A stretch of 64,000 bases of DNA from Rhizohabitans arisaemae (lineage in GTDB: Bacteria > Actinomycetota > Actinomycetes > Streptosporangiales > Streptosporangiaceae), in NCBI RefSeq assembly GCF_025996515.1, contig NZ_BLRH01000060.1, forward strand, positions 682,001-746,000. The letters run 5' to 3'. A program made the translations under genes and the position numbers. Positions 24,300-32,175 of the stretch are shown in pieces; position 1 is the first letter of the stretch, and each line of letters begins with the position of its first letter. Under the pieces are notes generated by a model that made no database searches, was not told the origin of the DNA, and saw only the letters and a list, made by a program, of their open reading frames with translations.

Positions 24300-26498
24300 A
24301 TGTACAACAACTCGCCCCGGCTGCGGCGTCGTCGCCTTGTTTCCGGGTTTGCGGCAATTACGACACTCGCCGCCTATTCCCTTCTGTCCATGACCTCTCC
24401 TGCTTCTGCGGACATCAACGGCGACGGCAAGGCAGACCTGCTCGCCATCCGCAAATCCGACGGCAACCTGGCACGCTTCAACGGAACCGGCACCGGCGGA
24501 TTCACCTACGCAGGCAACATCGGCAGCGGCTGGGAAAACTACGACCAGCTCGCCGCCAGCCCCGACCTGAACGGCGACGGCAAGGCAGACCTGCTCGCCA
24601 TCCGCAAATCCGACGGCAATCTCGCACGCTTCAACGGAACCGGCACCGGCGGATTCACCTACGCAGGCAACATCGGCAGCGGCTGGGAAAACTACAACAA
24701 CCTCACCGCGACCGGCGACCTCAACGGCGACGGCAAGGCAGACCTGCTCGCCATCCGCAAATCCGACGGCAATCTCGCACGCTTCAACGGAACCGGCACC
24801 GGCGGATTCACCTACGCAGGCAACATCGGCAGCGGCTGGGAAAACTACAACAACCTCACCGCGACCGGCGACCTCAACGGCGACGGCAAAGCAGACCTAG
24901 TCGCCATCCGCAAATCCGACGGCAATCTCGCACGCTTCAACGGAACCGGCACCGGCGGATTCACCTACGCAGGCAACATCGGCAGCGGCTGGGAAAACTA
25001 CGACCAGCTCGCCGCCGGCTCAGACCTCAACGGCGACGGTAAACGCGATCTGCTCGCCATCCGCAAATCCGACGGCAACCTCGCACGCTTCAACGGAACC
25101 GGCACCGGCGGATTCACCTACGCAGGCAACATCGGCAGCGGCTGGGAAAACTACGACAACCTGGTGCTCACCCCGTCGGCGTCGGGGGGATCAACGCCTC
25201 CCGGAAACCCGCCCGGCACTCCGCCTACCGACCCTCGGCACAACATGGTCCTCACGTTGACCTCGGTGGCGAACGGACGATTCGTCACAGCCGAGCTCCC
25301 CTATCCCGGAGCCGACAAGGGGATGCTCCGTACCCGCTCCGATGTGGTGGGTGAGTGGCAGATCTTCCGGCTGATCAGCGCCGGGGACGGGACGTACGGC
25401 ATCCGATCCGAGGCCAACGGGCTCTACGTCTCCGCCGAAATGGACTACGCCGGAGCGGACCACGGCATGCTCCGGGCCCGCCACACGGCCATCGAGTCGT
25501 GGGAGCGGTTCTCCGTGGAAGTCCACTCCGACGGGAGCTGGTCGCTGCGGTCCGCGGCCAACGGGCGCTACGTCTCCACCGAACTCGACTACACCGGCGA
25601 CGACAAGGGCATGCTCCGGGCTCGGGCCACCGGGATCGGCACGTGGGAGAAATTCCGGGTGAACCAGCGGCACCGGGACGACTCCCTCGACAAGCCAATC
25701 TATTTGGTGCACGGTTACGACCCCGACGGCCTCGAACCCACCCATGACTGCCGGTCCTACTGGAACACCACCATCAACGACTACCGCTACGGCGACGCCC
25801 CCAATGCGACCGGCCCCATTCACACCATCGGCTACTACGGGGCCAACACCTCCTGCGACATCATGATCGAGAGAGGTGGCCGGGGCACCGGCCTTCAGCA
25901 CCTCGGGAACAAGCTCGCCTGGGAGATCTACAACCGCTACTCCAGCCGTGGCATCTCCGTCGACGTCGTCGCCCACTCCATGGGCGGGCTCATCCTGCGG
26001 GCGGCGCTCACCGGCGCCCAGCAGAAACTCGGGAACTGGCCCCCGTACCTCTACATCGAGGACGCGATCACCCTGAGCACCCCGCACGGCGGCAGTGACT
26101 GGGCCCTGGCCTGCACCACGGCGCAGTGCCGGGACATGACCCCGGGTTCCGCGTTCCTGGTGTGGCTGGACGACAACCCGCAGGGGGATCAGCGCACGGA
26201 CTGGACGCTGATGAGCGCGGACGACGACGACAGCGTCAAAGCGATCAGCGGAGTGAACATGCCTGCGCCGCACAAGATCCGATACCCGAAGCCCCAGCCC
26301 CCCGGCACTCCGGGGATCGAGCACAACGCGTTCATGACTCTGCTCAACGGACACAGCTACAGGTACAAAGTTTGCGAATACACCCCTGCTTGTGCTGATC
26401 TGAGTCAGTGGACGCCCCCGGTCTCGGTGATCACGAGCACTATGGGATCACCGGTCTATCTGTCGCGCAAGGCGGCGTTCCACCACTCAACCGACTGA
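24300..26498 (+). CDS. Secreted lipase with calcium-binding repeats and a fascin-like domain (lipase 1)
   Basis: The 732-residue precursor has four parts. A signal peptide ends near SPASA. Five identical-length 51-residue repeats each start D-x-N-G-D-G-K-x-D, the calcium-binding pattern of VCBS/FG-GAP proteins. After a Pro/Thr/Gly linker comes a three-repeat fascin-like beta-trefoil (SEANGLYVSAE, MLRARHTAIESWERF), then an alpha/beta-hydrolase with YLVHGYDPDG and the nucleophile elbow VVAHSMGGLI. His in GIEHNAF is a likely triad member. The ATG at 24300 has CAGGGAG ten bases upstream; an ATG at 24267 is rejected as overlapping the promoter. The substrate is unknown; lipase, esterase or depolymerase are possible. 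Paralogue of the gene at 34234. Confidence 0.85.
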   Translation: MYNNSPRLRRRRLVSGFAAITTLAAYSLLSMTSPASADINGDGKADLLAIRKSDGNLARFNGTGTGGFTYAGNIGSGWENYDQLAASPDLNGDGKADLLAIRKSDGNLARFNGTGTGGFTYAGNIGSGWENYNNLTATGDLNGDGKADLLAIRKSDGNLARFNGTGTGGFTYAGNIGSGWENYNNLTATGDLNGDGKADLVAIRKSDGNLARFNGTGTGGFTYAGNIGSGWENYDQLAAGSDLNGDGKRDLLAIRKSDGNLARFNGTGTGGFTYAGNIGSGWENYDNLVLTPSASGGSTPPGNPPGTPPTDPRHNMVLTLTSVANGRFVTAELPYPGADKGMLRTRSDVVGEWQIFRLISAGDGTYGIRSEANGLYVSAEMDYAGADHGMLRARHTAIESWERFSVEVHSDGSWSLRSAANGRYVSTELDYTGDDKGMLRARATGIGTWEKFRVNQRHRDDSLDKPIYLVHGYDPDGLEPTHDCRSYWNTTINDYRYGDAPNATGPIHTIGYYGANTSCDIMIERGGRGTGLQHLGNKLAWEIYNRYSSRGISVDVVAHSMGGLILRAALTGAQQKLGNWPPYLYIEDAITLSTPHGGSDWALACTTAQCRDMTPGSAFLVWLDDNPQGDQRTDWTLMSADDDDSVKAISGVNMPAPHKIRYPKPQPPGTPGIEHNAFMTLLNGHSYRYKVCEYTPACADLSQWTPPVSVITSTMGSPVYLSRKAAFHHSTD
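24411..25175 (+). repeat. Five tandem 153-bp repeats inside lipase 1
   Basis: Units begin at 24411, 24564, 24717, 24870 and 25023, each 153 bp (51 codons). Apart from a few positions and the last 15 bases of each unit they are almost identical at DNA level, including synonymous sites. This indicates recent expansion or gene conversion. The repeats are absent from the paralogue lipase 2. Confidence 0.9.
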
Positions 26499-26512
26499 CA
26501 GGAACGCACGCC

Positions 26513-26592
26513 CGGTTCACGGCTGACCCATGAGGGCCTGCGCCCCATGGGTCAGCTCTCCGCCGCGGCCCCATCCCCCATGCGGCGTAGGC
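26513..26592 (-). pseudogene. Remnant of a SARP regulator gene 3' end
   Basis: These about 80 bases align with the last 80 bases of the SARP gene at 35645-35726. CGGTTCACGGC, TCTCCGCCGC-GCC-CATCCCCC and TGCGGCGTAGGC are shared in the same order, with a net two-base length difference. Even the stop codon (minus-strand TGA at 26517-26519) is kept. A lost base in the run of G breaks the frame. Both copies lie just behind, and convergent with, a lipase gene, so this is most simply what is left of a second SARP gene. Confidence 0.65.
26522..26556. terminator. Hairpin after lipase 1
   Basis: GCTGACCCATG (26522-26532) pairs perfectly with CATGGGTCAGC (26546-26556). Inside the loop GGGC and GCCC extend the stem with one bulged A. 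It sits 24 bases after the lipase stop, within the SARP remnant, whose intact counterpart lacks this hairpin. Probable bidirectional terminator. Confidence 0.6.
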
Positions 26593-26640
26593 GTCTCGGT
26601 GACGGGCGACGAGCACGAACGCCGCTGACCGGAGCCGGTT

Positions 26641-26925
26641 TCACCGTGGAATGCGCTGAGGCGGGGAAGGCTGGGGTGGTGCGGGGTCGTTGAAGACGAC
26701 CTGGGGGGAGTTCTGGGACGACTGGTTGAGCGCCCAGAGACCCACGGCGTCGGCGAGGGCGAAGACGAGGGTCACCACGACGGCGAGGATGATCCGGCGC
26801 TTGCGTTCGCGCCGCCGCCATTCCCGCTGGACGCGGCGGTAGGCGTCGGGATGGGCCCGGACTCCGCTGGCGAGCTGCTCCAGGGCTTCCCGAAGCTGAT
26901 CTTCGGTGCTGGCCGGGCCGGTCAT
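26641..26925 (-). CDS. Small single-pass membrane protein, possible anti-sigma factor
   Basis: The 94-residue protein has a charged cytoplasmic N-terminus (STEDQLREALEQLASGVR), a basic stretch, one membrane helix (about residues 46-68) and a short Pro-rich outer tail. Its ATG overlaps the stop of the ECF sigma gene (ATGA). The position directly after a sigma gene and the single-pass topology suggest it binds the sigma factor, but no zinc-binding HxxxCxxC anti-sigma motif is present. Without that motif the role remains inference. Confidence 0.6.
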   Translation of the reverse strand: MTGPASTEDQLREALEQLASGVRAHPDAYRRVQREWRRRERKRRIILAVVVTLVFALADAVGLWALNQSSQNSPQVVFNDPAPPQPSPPQRIPR

Positions 26926-27551
26926 CGCCGCTCCTGCAGGATCTTGGTGAGGGTCGCCATGCCCCGGCTGGTGTGCGCCTTGACCGCACCGCAGGAGATC
27001 CCCATCGCCGTGGCGATATCGCTCTCCCGGAGGCCGAGCCAGTAGCGCAGGACGAGCGCCTCCCGCTGGCGGACCGAGAGCTGCTGGAGGGCGTCGATGA
27101 GCGCTTTCTGATCGTCGCGGAGCAGGGCGACGCTTTCGGCCGAGTGTTCCAGGTCGTTTGACTGATCCGCGTGTTTGCGGACCACTTGGAGGTGGCGCAG
27201 GCGCATCCGCGTGAGGTTGCAGACCACCGAGCGCAGGTACGGCAGCGCGGCGTCCGCCGTACGCAACCGGTTCCATCTCCGATGCAGCTGGCAGAAGGCC
27301 TCGGCGACGATGTCCTCGGCGTCGTCGGCGCCGAGGAGTACGGCGAGCCGGAGGAGGCTCGTGTAGTGCGTGGCGAAAAGCTGGGTGAGTACGGCTTCGC
27401 GGCCCGTGACCGGCTGGTCGGCCTCGACCGGCTCGCCGATGTCCGGGGCGGCGAAAGGCGGCTGCTTGACCGGCCGGCCCGTCTCGACCGGCCCACCGAC
27501 ATCCGGCACGGGGTAAAGCGCGTGTGGCCGGACGTCCGGCTGGATGGCCAT
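26922..27551 (-). CDS. ECF sigma factor (SigE-like sigma-70 family)
   Basis: The 209-residue sigma factor has region 2 with LFATHYTSLLRLAVLLGADD, DIVAEAFCQLHRRW and LPYLRSVVCNLTRMRLR. Region 4 shows LSVRQREALVLRYWLGLRES followed by GISCGAVKAHTSRGM. About 50 residues of Pro-rich sequence precede region 2, longer than usual. The ATG overlaps the stop of the symporter gene by one base (TGATG), so its translation is coupled to that of a transporter. A small membrane protein follows with another overlap. It probably directs polymerase to stress or nutrient promoters; targets are unknown. Confidence 0.9.
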   Translation of the reverse strand: MAIQPDVRPHALYPVPDVGGPVETGRPVKQPPFAAPDIGEPVEADQPVTGREAVLTQLFATHYTSLLRLAVLLGADDAEDIVAEAFCQLHRRWNRLRTADAALPYLRSVVCNLTRMRLRHLQVVRKHADQSNDLEHSAESVALLRDDQKALIDALQQLSVRQREALVLRYWLGLRESDIATAMGISCGAVKAHTSRGMATLTKILQERR

Positions 27552-29086
27552 CACACCACCGTCCCCGCTTCTGGGGGCACCGGGGTCGGCCGCTCCGGAT
27601 GTCGCACCGATAAACGATCACATATCGGAGTGAGTCCGATGACGACCACCAAATTCAGGACAAGGGCGAGGACCGCCGGATAGAGCTGGAAGCCTTCACC
27701 GCCCAGACCGACCGGGACCAGGGACGAGAAACCGCTGTAAACCACCGCGAGGGTGCCGGCGACCATGCCGACCGCCCAGCCTGCCAGCAGGGCCTGCGGA
27801 TGGAGACGTCTGGTGAACGCGCCGATGGCGACGGCGGGAAAGGTCTGCAAAATCCACACTCCGCCGAGTAACTGCAGGTTGATGGCGTCCTGGTCGCGAA
27901 GACCGAAGACGAAGACCACCGCGCCGAGCTTGGCGGTGAGCGAGACCATCTGCGCGATCCGGGTCTGGTGCTTCGGGGTGGCCGTCGGGTGGAAGCACTC
28001 GACGTAGATGTTGCGGACGAACAGAGTCGCCACCGCGACCGACATGACCGCGGCCGGGACCAGCGCGCCCACCGTGAGCGCGCCGAAGACCGCCCCGGAC
28101 AGGGCCGCGGGCATCAATTCCTTGATCAACAGGGGTACGGCGGCTTCGCCGTTGCCCGGCGGCGCCTGCACGCCGACGGCCAGGGCGGCCACCCCGAGCG
28201 TGGCGAACAACGCGAGCACCCCCGTCCAGGAGGGCAGGATCACGGTGGCCCGGCGCAGGGTGTCCGCGCTGGAGGCGGCGAAGGTGACGGTCAGGATGTG
28301 CGGGTAGAGCAGGAGCGCCATGGCCGATCCGAGGGCCAGGGTGGCGTAGACGAGGAACTGACTGGAGTCGAGGGTGAGCGAGGCCTGCGCCGAGGTCATC
28401 CCGGCGAGAGCCTGCTCGGCGCGGGCGAACATCGGCCCGGGGCCCCCGAGCCGGTCCAGGACCAGGAGGGTGACGGCGAGGATCGAACCGAAGATCGCCG
28501 CACCCTTCATCAGCGAGATGACCGCGGGCGCGCGCAGGCCGTGCCGGTAGGTGGCCACCGCGAGCACCGCGAACACGGCGACCAGGGTGAGGTCGCCGAG
28601 GATCCCGCGCGGGTAGAGCCCGCCGGCCGTGAGCACGGAGCGGATGCCGATCAGCTGGAGCGCGATGTAGGGCATGGTGGCCAGCACCCCGGTGATCGCG
28701 ATGACCAGGGCGAGGGCCGGCGAGCCGTACCGGCCGCGCACGAAGTCGGCCACGGTGATGTAGCCGTGCCGCCTGGCCATGGACCAGAGCCGTGGAAGCA
28801 GGACGAACGCGAGCGGATAGACGATCACGGTGTACGGCACGGCGAAGAAGCCGAGCGCGCCGACGCCGTACACGAATCCGGGGACGGCGGCGAAGGTGTA
28901 GGCGGTGTAGATGGAGCCGCCGAGCAGGAACCAGGTCACCGTGGTCCCGAACCGGCGGTCCGCCAAGGCCCAGCTCTCCAAGGTGGGCAGGGCCGCGGGG
29001 GCGCGGAACCGGCGTGCGGCGATCGCGAGCAGTGAGGTGCCTCCCAGCACGGCCAAGAAGGTCGTCGCACTGATCGGTTCAAGCAT
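27551..29086 (-). CDS. Sodium:solute symporter family transporter (SSS 1)
   Basis: The 511-residue transporter has about 13 hydrophobic segments. Family features include WFLLGGSIYTAYTFAAVPG, FFAVPYTVIVYP and the LRRATVILPSWTG loop. It is closest in pattern to the MctP/YodF-like monocarboxylate group and is clearly paralogous to the symporter at 32176 (shared HGYITVADFVRGRYGS and LQLLGGVWILQTFPA). Members of the group take up lactate, pyruvate, acetate or amino acids with Na+. The ATG at 29086 is used. It is divergent from a DUF3311 gene, its usual partner, and heads the operon with the ECF sigma factor. Confidence 0.9.
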   Translation of the reverse strand: MLEPISATTFLAVLGGTSLLAIAARRFRAPAALPTLESWALADRRFGTTVTWFLLGGSIYTAYTFAAVPGFVYGVGALGFFAVPYTVIVYPLAFVLLPRLWSMARRHGYITVADFVRGRYGSPALALVIAITGVLATMPYIALQLIGIRSVLTAGGLYPRGILGDLTLVAVFAVLAVATYRHGLRAPAVISLMKGAAIFGSILAVTLLVLDRLGGPGPMFARAEQALAGMTSAQASLTLDSSQFLVYATLALGSAMALLLYPHILTVTFAASSADTLRRATVILPSWTGVLALFATLGVAALAVGVQAPPGNGEAAVPLLIKELMPAALSGAVFGALTVGALVPAAVMSVAVATLFVRNIYVECFHPTATPKHQTRIAQMVSLTAKLGAVVFVFGLRDQDAINLQLLGGVWILQTFPAVAIGAFTRRLHPQALLAGWAVGMVAGTLAVVYSGFSSLVPVGLGGEGFQLYPAVLALVLNLVVVIGLTPICDRLSVRHPERPTPVPPEAGTVV

Positions 29087-29232
29087 CGGCCACCGCCCAA
29101 AGCACCGCGTATTACCCCTACGTTGCCCCGCCCGTGTGTTTGGTTGACAGGAAACTCCCCGGAAATCTGCTGTAAACCAGATCGCCCGTACCCGCAACCC
29201 TTGAGCGAGACCGGGAAACCTTGGAGGCCACG

Positions 29233-29439
29233 ATGGCGAAGCCCGTACGGCGCATCATCGCCGACGTCTGTCTGCTGGTGCCGGTGTTGGCGCTGATCTG
29301 GGTTCCGTGGTTTCCCGTCGACGCCCCTCAGCTGGGCGGAATGCGGTTTTTCTTTTGGTATCAGCTCGCCTGGATACCCGGGAGTGTGGTGTTCATGGCC
29401 ATCGCCTACGTGTTACGGCGTGACCGAGATCGCCCGTAA
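29233..29439 (+). CDS. DUF3311 small membrane protein 1
   Basis: The 68-residue protein has two membrane helices, with WVPWFPVDAPQLGGMRFFFW and YQLAWIPGSVVFM typical of DUF3311. These proteins usually precede a sodium:solute symporter gene and are thought to be accessory subunits. GGAGG lies six bases before the ATG at 29233. Here it is divergent from SSS 1 and runs toward cstA; a second DUF3311 precedes SSS 2. Confidence 0.85.
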   Translation: MAKPVRRIIADVCLLVPVLALIWVPWFPVDAPQLGGMRFFFWYQLAWIPGSVVFMAIAYVLRRDRDRP

Positions 29440-29508
29440 AACGCCCTAAATCTGGATTCTTGCAATCCCGCTCTGCTTTGCCATGCCCTGATCCGAGGAG
29501 ATCTTGCC

Positions 29509-31668
29509 ATGCTCCAAAAAAGTCCTAAATCTCTTAAATCCATACTCATCTGGACAGGAGTGGCTCTGGTAGGCGCGATCGCCTGGGGAGTGATCGCCCT
29601 GTCCCGCGGCGAGAAGATCTCCGCGATCTGGCTGGTGGCCGCGGCCCTCGGCTCGTACGCGATCGCATACCGGTTCTACTCGCGGTTCATCGTCAAGCGG
29701 GTCCTGGGGGCCGACGACACCCGGGCGACCCCGGCCGAACGGCTGGACAACGGGGTCGACTTCCACCCGACCGACCGCCGGGTGGTGCTCGGGCACCACT
29801 TCGCCGCCATCGCCGGGGCCGGGCCGCTGGTGGGGCCGGTCCTCGCCGCCCAGATGGGCTACCTGCCGGGGACCATCTGGATCATCGTCGGAGTGATCTT
29901 CGCGGGTGCGGTCCAGGACATGGTCACCCTGTTCTTCTCCATGCGCAGGAACGGCAAGAGCCTGGGCCAGATGGTCCGGGACGAGATCGGCCCGGTCGGC
30001 GGCGCCGCCGCGCTCATCGCGGTCTTCGCCATCATGATCATCCTGCTCGCGGTGCTCGCCCTGGTCGTGGTGAACGCCCTCGCCCAATCCCCCTGGGGTA
30101 CCTTCTCCATCGCGATGACCATCCCCATCGCCCTGTTCATGGGCCTCTACCTGCGGATCCTACGACCAGGGCGGGTGATCGAGACATCCGTGATCGGCGT
30201 CGTCCTCCTCTTCCTGGCCATCGTGGGCGGCGGCTGGGTGCAGAACTCCTCCTGGGCGGAGGCGTTCACGCTCAGCCCGCAGACCCTGGTGATCTGCCTG
30301 GTGATCTACGGCTTCTTCGCCTCGGTCCTGCCGGTCTGGATGCTGCTGGCACCCCGTGACTACCTCTCCACGTTCATGAAGATCGGCGTGATCGGCCTGC
30401 TCGCGATCGGCGTGATCATCGTGGCACCCCAGCTGCAGAACGAGGCCGTCACCGACTTCGCCCTCACCGGCCTCGGGCCGGTCTTCTCCGGCTCCCTGTT
30501 CCCGTTCGTCTTCATCACCATCGCCTGCGGTGCGCTCTCCGGCTTCCACTCCCTCATCGCCTCCGGCACCACCCCCAAAATGATCCAGAAGGAGTCGCAG
30601 ATCCGCCTGGTCGGGTACGGCGCGATGCTGATGGAATCGTTCGTCGCCATCATGGCTCTGATCGCCGCCTCGATCCTCGACCCCGGCCTCTACTACGCGA
30701 TGAACATCCCCGTCGGCGTCCTCGGCACCACCGCGGAGAGCGCCTCCGCGGCGGTCGCGGGCTTCGGCTTCACCATCACCCCCGACGCGCTGCGGGAGGC
30801 CGCCGCCGCGGTCGAGGAAGGCAGCATCATCGCGCGTACGGGCGGAGCCCCGACACTGGCCGTCGGAATCGCCGACATCCTCTCCGCCGTCTTCGGCGGC
30901 GCCGCGTTCAAGGCCTTCTGGTACCACTTCGCGATCATGTTCGAGGCGCTGTTCATCCTCACCACCGTGGACGCCGGCACCCGGGTCGGCCGGTTCATGC
31001 TGCAGGACACCCTCGGCAACGTCTGGAAGCCGATCGGCCGGGTCAGCTGGAAGCCGGGCCTGTGGGGCACGAGCGCGGTGGTGGTACTCGCCTGGGGCTA
31101 CTTCCTCTACACCGGTGTCACCAACCCGCTCGGCGGAATCAACCAGCTGTTCCCGCTGTTCGGCATCGCCAACCAGCTGCTGGCCGCGATCGCCCTCACC
31201 CTCGCCACCACGCTGCTCATCAAGGCGGGCAAACTCAAGTGGGCGTGGGTGACCGGTATCCCACTCGCCTGGGACGTGGCGGTCACCCTCACCGCGAGCT
31301 GGCAGAAGGTCTTCCACTCCGACCCGAGGATCGGCTTCTTCGCCCAGCGTGAGCGGTACGCCGACGCGCTCGCCGAAGGAAAGGTGCTCGCCCCGGCCAA
31401 GAGTCTGGACGACATGCACGCGGTCGTGGTCAACTCCACCGTCGACGGGGTGCTGGCGGCGCTGTTCGCGCTGCTGGTCGTCGTCGTCATCGCCAACGCC
31501 GCGCTCGTCTGCTTCCGGGCGATACGGGCTCGCGCCCCGCTCCCGCTGACCGAGGCGCCCTACGTCGAATCCCGGATCGTCGCCCCCGCGGGCCTGTTCC
31601 CCACGGCGGACGAGCGGCGGGAACTCGCCCACGCGGGCGTGGGCCGTACCGAGGACGAAACGCCGTGA
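29509..31668 (+). CDS. cstA: CstA, carbon-starvation pyruvate/peptide transporter
   Basis: The 719-residue CstA family protein has about 16-18 membrane helices. Conserved parts include HHFAAIAGAGPLVGPVLAAQ, FFSMRRNGKSLGQMVRDEIG and GGINQLFPLFGIANQLLAA. E. coli CstA and its relative BtsT import pyruvate or peptides during starvation. The ATG follows GAGGAG. It overlaps the following YbdD-type gene by four bases, the usual pairing. Together with two symporters it forms a small-carboxylate uptake island. Confidence 0.95.
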   Translation: MLQKSPKSLKSILIWTGVALVGAIAWGVIALSRGEKISAIWLVAAALGSYAIAYRFYSRFIVKRVLGADDTRATPAERLDNGVDFHPTDRRVVLGHHFAAIAGAGPLVGPVLAAQMGYLPGTIWIIVGVIFAGAVQDMVTLFFSMRRNGKSLGQMVRDEIGPVGGAAALIAVFAIMIILLAVLALVVVNALAQSPWGTFSIAMTIPIALFMGLYLRILRPGRVIETSVIGVVLLFLAIVGGGWVQNSSWAEAFTLSPQTLVICLVIYGFFASVLPVWMLLAPRDYLSTFMKIGVIGLLAIGVIIVAPQLQNEAVTDFALTGLGPVFSGSLFPFVFITIACGALSGFHSLIASGTTPKMIQKESQIRLVGYGAMLMESFVAIMALIAASILDPGLYYAMNIPVGVLGTTAESASAAVAGFGFTITPDALREAAAAVEEGSIIARTGGAPTLAVGIADILSAVFGGAAFKAFWYHFAIMFEALFILTTVDAGTRVGRFMLQDTLGNVWKPIGRVSWKPGLWGTSAVVVLAWGYFLYTGVTNPLGGINQLFPLFGIANQLLAAIALTLATTLLIKAGKLKWAWVTGIPLAWDVAVTLTASWQKVFHSDPRIGFFAQRERYADALAEGKVLAPAKSLDDMHAVVVNSTVDGVLAALFALLVVVVIANAALVCFRAIRARAPLPLTEAPYVESRIVAPAGLFPTADERRELAHAGVGRTEDETP

Positions 31669-31850
31669 GCCTGCGGGACATGGTGCGGTTCACCCGCTGG
31701 TACCTGCGCGAACTCACCGGTGTGAACGAGTACGACCGATACCTCGACCGGCACCGCGCCGATCCGCACGGGCCGCTGCTGTCCCGGCGGGAGTACGAGC
31801 GGCTGCGCATCGACCGGCAGGACGCCGACCCCGGCAGCCGGTGCTGCTGA
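31665..31850 (+). CDS. YbdD/YjiX family small protein
   Basis: The 61-residue protein belongs to the YbdD/YjiX (DUF466) family: RFTRWYLRELTGVNEYDRYL and PLLSRREYERLRID, with a C-terminal Cys pair. These proteins are nearly always encoded directly after cstA or btsT, as here, with a GTG start overlapping the cstA stop. Their biochemical role is unknown, but partnership with the transporter is well supported by context. Confidence 0.9.
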   Translation: MSLRDMVRFTRWYLRELTGVNEYDRYLDRHRADPHGPLLSRREYERLRIDRQDADPGSRCC

Positions 31851-31921
31851 CGGAACCGCCGACCCCCCACACCCCCGTCCGCCCGCGGCAGGCGGACGGG
31901 GGCCATCCCGAAGGAGGCGAC

Positions 31922-32167
31922 GTGGCCGTCCCCCCGCCGTCCCCGGCTCGACCGGGCAGGCCGAAACCACCCGGCCTCTGGGCGAAGGTGAGCCTGGTCA
32001 CCATCTGGCTCCCCTTCCCCGCGCTGCTCTGGGTCGGCGGCTACGCGGAGTCGGATCCGCGGCTGCTCGGCCTTCCCGCGTTCTACTGGTACCAGCTCGC
32101 CTGGGTGGTCATCTCCTCCGGCCTGACGTGGTGCGCCTACCTCCACACGACCCGCCACAAGGGCTGA
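31922..32167 (+). CDS. DUF3311 small membrane protein 2
   Basis: The 81-residue protein has a Pro-rich N-terminus and two membrane helices. LVTIWLPFPALLWVGGYAES and GLPAFYWYQLAWVVISSG are typical of DUF3311. The GTG at 31922 follows AAGGAGG. It ends eight bases before the symporter start, the standard DUF3311-SSS arrangement, and is likely an accessory subunit of that transporter. Confidence 0.85.
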   Translation: MAVPPPSPARPGRPKPPGLWAKVSLVTIWLPFPALLWVGGYAESDPRLLGLPAFYWYQLAWVVISSGLTWCAYLHTTRHKG

Positions 32168-32175
32168 GGAACCCG

